A stretch of DNA of 5,494 nucleotides from an uncultured bacterium (GTDB lineage: Bacteria; Cyanobacteriota; Vampirovibrionia; Gastranaerophilales; Gastranaerophilaceae). The stretch is taken from the NCBI GenBank assembly GCA_945910925.1, contig CAMDZX010000118.1, positions 1 through 5,494 on the forward strand. Reading direction: 5' to 3'. The first letter of the stretch is position 1. Each line of letters begins with the position of its first letter. This document shows, piece after piece, positions 4,973-5,494 of this stretch. The notes beneath the pieces were generated by a model, which searched no databases, was not told the DNA's origin, and worked only from the letters and a program-made list of their open reading frames with translations. Position numbers and translations under genes: made by a program.

Positions 4973-5494
4973 ATGGGTATCGGATCAATTCTTGGGACTT
5001 ATGGTGATTTTGTATTAGGGACTGGACAAAGTACAGTAACCGACGCAATAACAAATTCTCTAAAAAATAGAAAAGCAAGCGGGCATAGCTATGTTAAAGC
5101 TTTTCGGACCGGGATTACCGATGGTTTCAAACAATCTCATGCGAATATTAAAACAAGCGGAGGCTTTTTTAAGAGCTTGAAAACAGGGCTTTCTGCGATT
5201 CCGGACGGTTGGAAATCCGGTAAGGGCTTTGGTAAAATAACAGGCGCTATAAAAGGATGCGGAAAAGCAATGCCGGCATTATTTGCAGGAATTATGGTTC
5301 TTGGAGAAATTCCAAATGTATATAAAGCCGTTAGAGATAAAGGTGTTGTTCAAGGCTTGAAAGAAGTCGGGAAAACTGTTGTAAGACTAACTGCTGGTGC
5401 TGCTTGCGGTACTATTCTTGGTGCAGCCTTATCATTTATACCGGGAGGTAGTATATTAGGTGGTATGGGCGGCTGGATGCTCGGGGATTGGCTC
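4973..5494 (+). CDS. Hypothetical lysine/glycine-rich protein with C-terminal glycine zipper (3' end outside window)
   Basis: The frame is open from the ATG at 4973 to the window end, giving at least 174 residues. AAGG at 4962-4965 stands 7 bases before the start. I do not recognise the family. There is no signal peptide. Residues 1-100 are basic and glycine-rich and contain a faint repeat: FRTGITDGFK (44-53) against LKTGLSAIPDGWK (69-81). A moderately hydrophobic stretch follows at about 99-113 (PALFAGIMVL). Residues 140-174 form a glycine zipper with exact four-residue spacing: Gly142, 146, 150, then an IPGG turn, then Gly159, 163, 167, 171. Such zippers drive packing of membrane helices and occur in bacteriocins, phage tail and secretion proteins, and small envelope proteins. 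The protein may therefore insert in or associate with a membrane, but its role is unknown. It diverges from rnhB, which says nothing about its job. Similar proteins seem familiar from Melainabacteria, a recollection I cannot verify. Confidence 0.75.
   Translation, partial: MGIGSILGTYGDFVLGTGQSTVTDAITNSLKNRKASGHSYVKAFRTGITDGFKQSHANIKTSGGFFKSLKTGLSAIPDGWKSGKGFGKITGAIKGCGKAMPALFAGIMVLGEIPNVYKAVRDKGVVQGLKEVGKTVVRLTAGAACGTILGAALSFIPGGSILGGMGGWMLGDWL

Noticed and set aside
5387..5494. Calling the last gene a bacteriocin
   Set aside because: The glycine zipper is suggestive, but the protein is over 174 residues, has no double-glycine leader at a plausible place, and no immunity or export gene is visible; the motif alone does not support the name.

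Overview
The window is AT-rich, densely coding bacterial DNA holding eight protein genes, two of them cut by the window ends. No RNA gene, mobile element, CRISPR array or long repeat was seen. The gene content fits a Gram-negative-type (diderm) anaerobe. Two consecutive enzymes of KDO synthesis (kdsD, kdsC) imply lipopolysaccharide, and LL-diaminopimelate aminotransferase (dapL) implies diaminopimelate made by the aminotransferase shortcut. That mix, the low GC and the style of the last, glycine-rich protein remind me of gut Candidatus Melainabacteria/Gastranaerophilales (non-photosynthetic Cyanobacteria relatives). This is an impression only; no phylogenetic marker settles it.

Layout. Bases 1-1064 carry a forward pair: the C-terminal part of a calcineurin-like metallophosphoesterase, then a phosphoglycolate-phosphatase-like HAD hydrolase whose start lies 5 bases after the previous stop. 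A reverse-strand pair follows: dapL (1071-2261) and, upstream of it, a small STAS-like gene (2315-2605). The 124-base divergent spacer 2606-2729 holds promoter-like elements. Forward again are kdsD and kdsC, overlapping by one base (TAATG). kdsC runs tail-to-tail into reverse-strand rnhB with a 9-base overlap. A second divergent spacer (4862-4972) separates rnhB from a forward gene that is still open at the window end and encodes a lysine/glycine-rich protein with a clear glycine zipper.

How the genes fit together. KdsD (ribulose-5-phosphate to arabinose-5-phosphate) and KdsC (KDO-8-phosphate to KDO) are the first and third steps of KDO synthesis; KdsA and KdsB are not in the window. DapL supplies the diaminopimelate branch used for peptidoglycan and lysine. 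The two HAD phosphatases, Gph-like and KdsC, belong to different subfamilies (capped and capless). RNase HII is an unrelated genome-maintenance enzyme.

Most of the window is ordinary housekeeping sequence. I found no convincing new multi-gene system. The observations most worth a second look are the terminal glycine-zipper protein, the STAS-like protein that lacks the usual phospho-acceptor serine, and the changed GHxH motif of the metallophosphoesterase.
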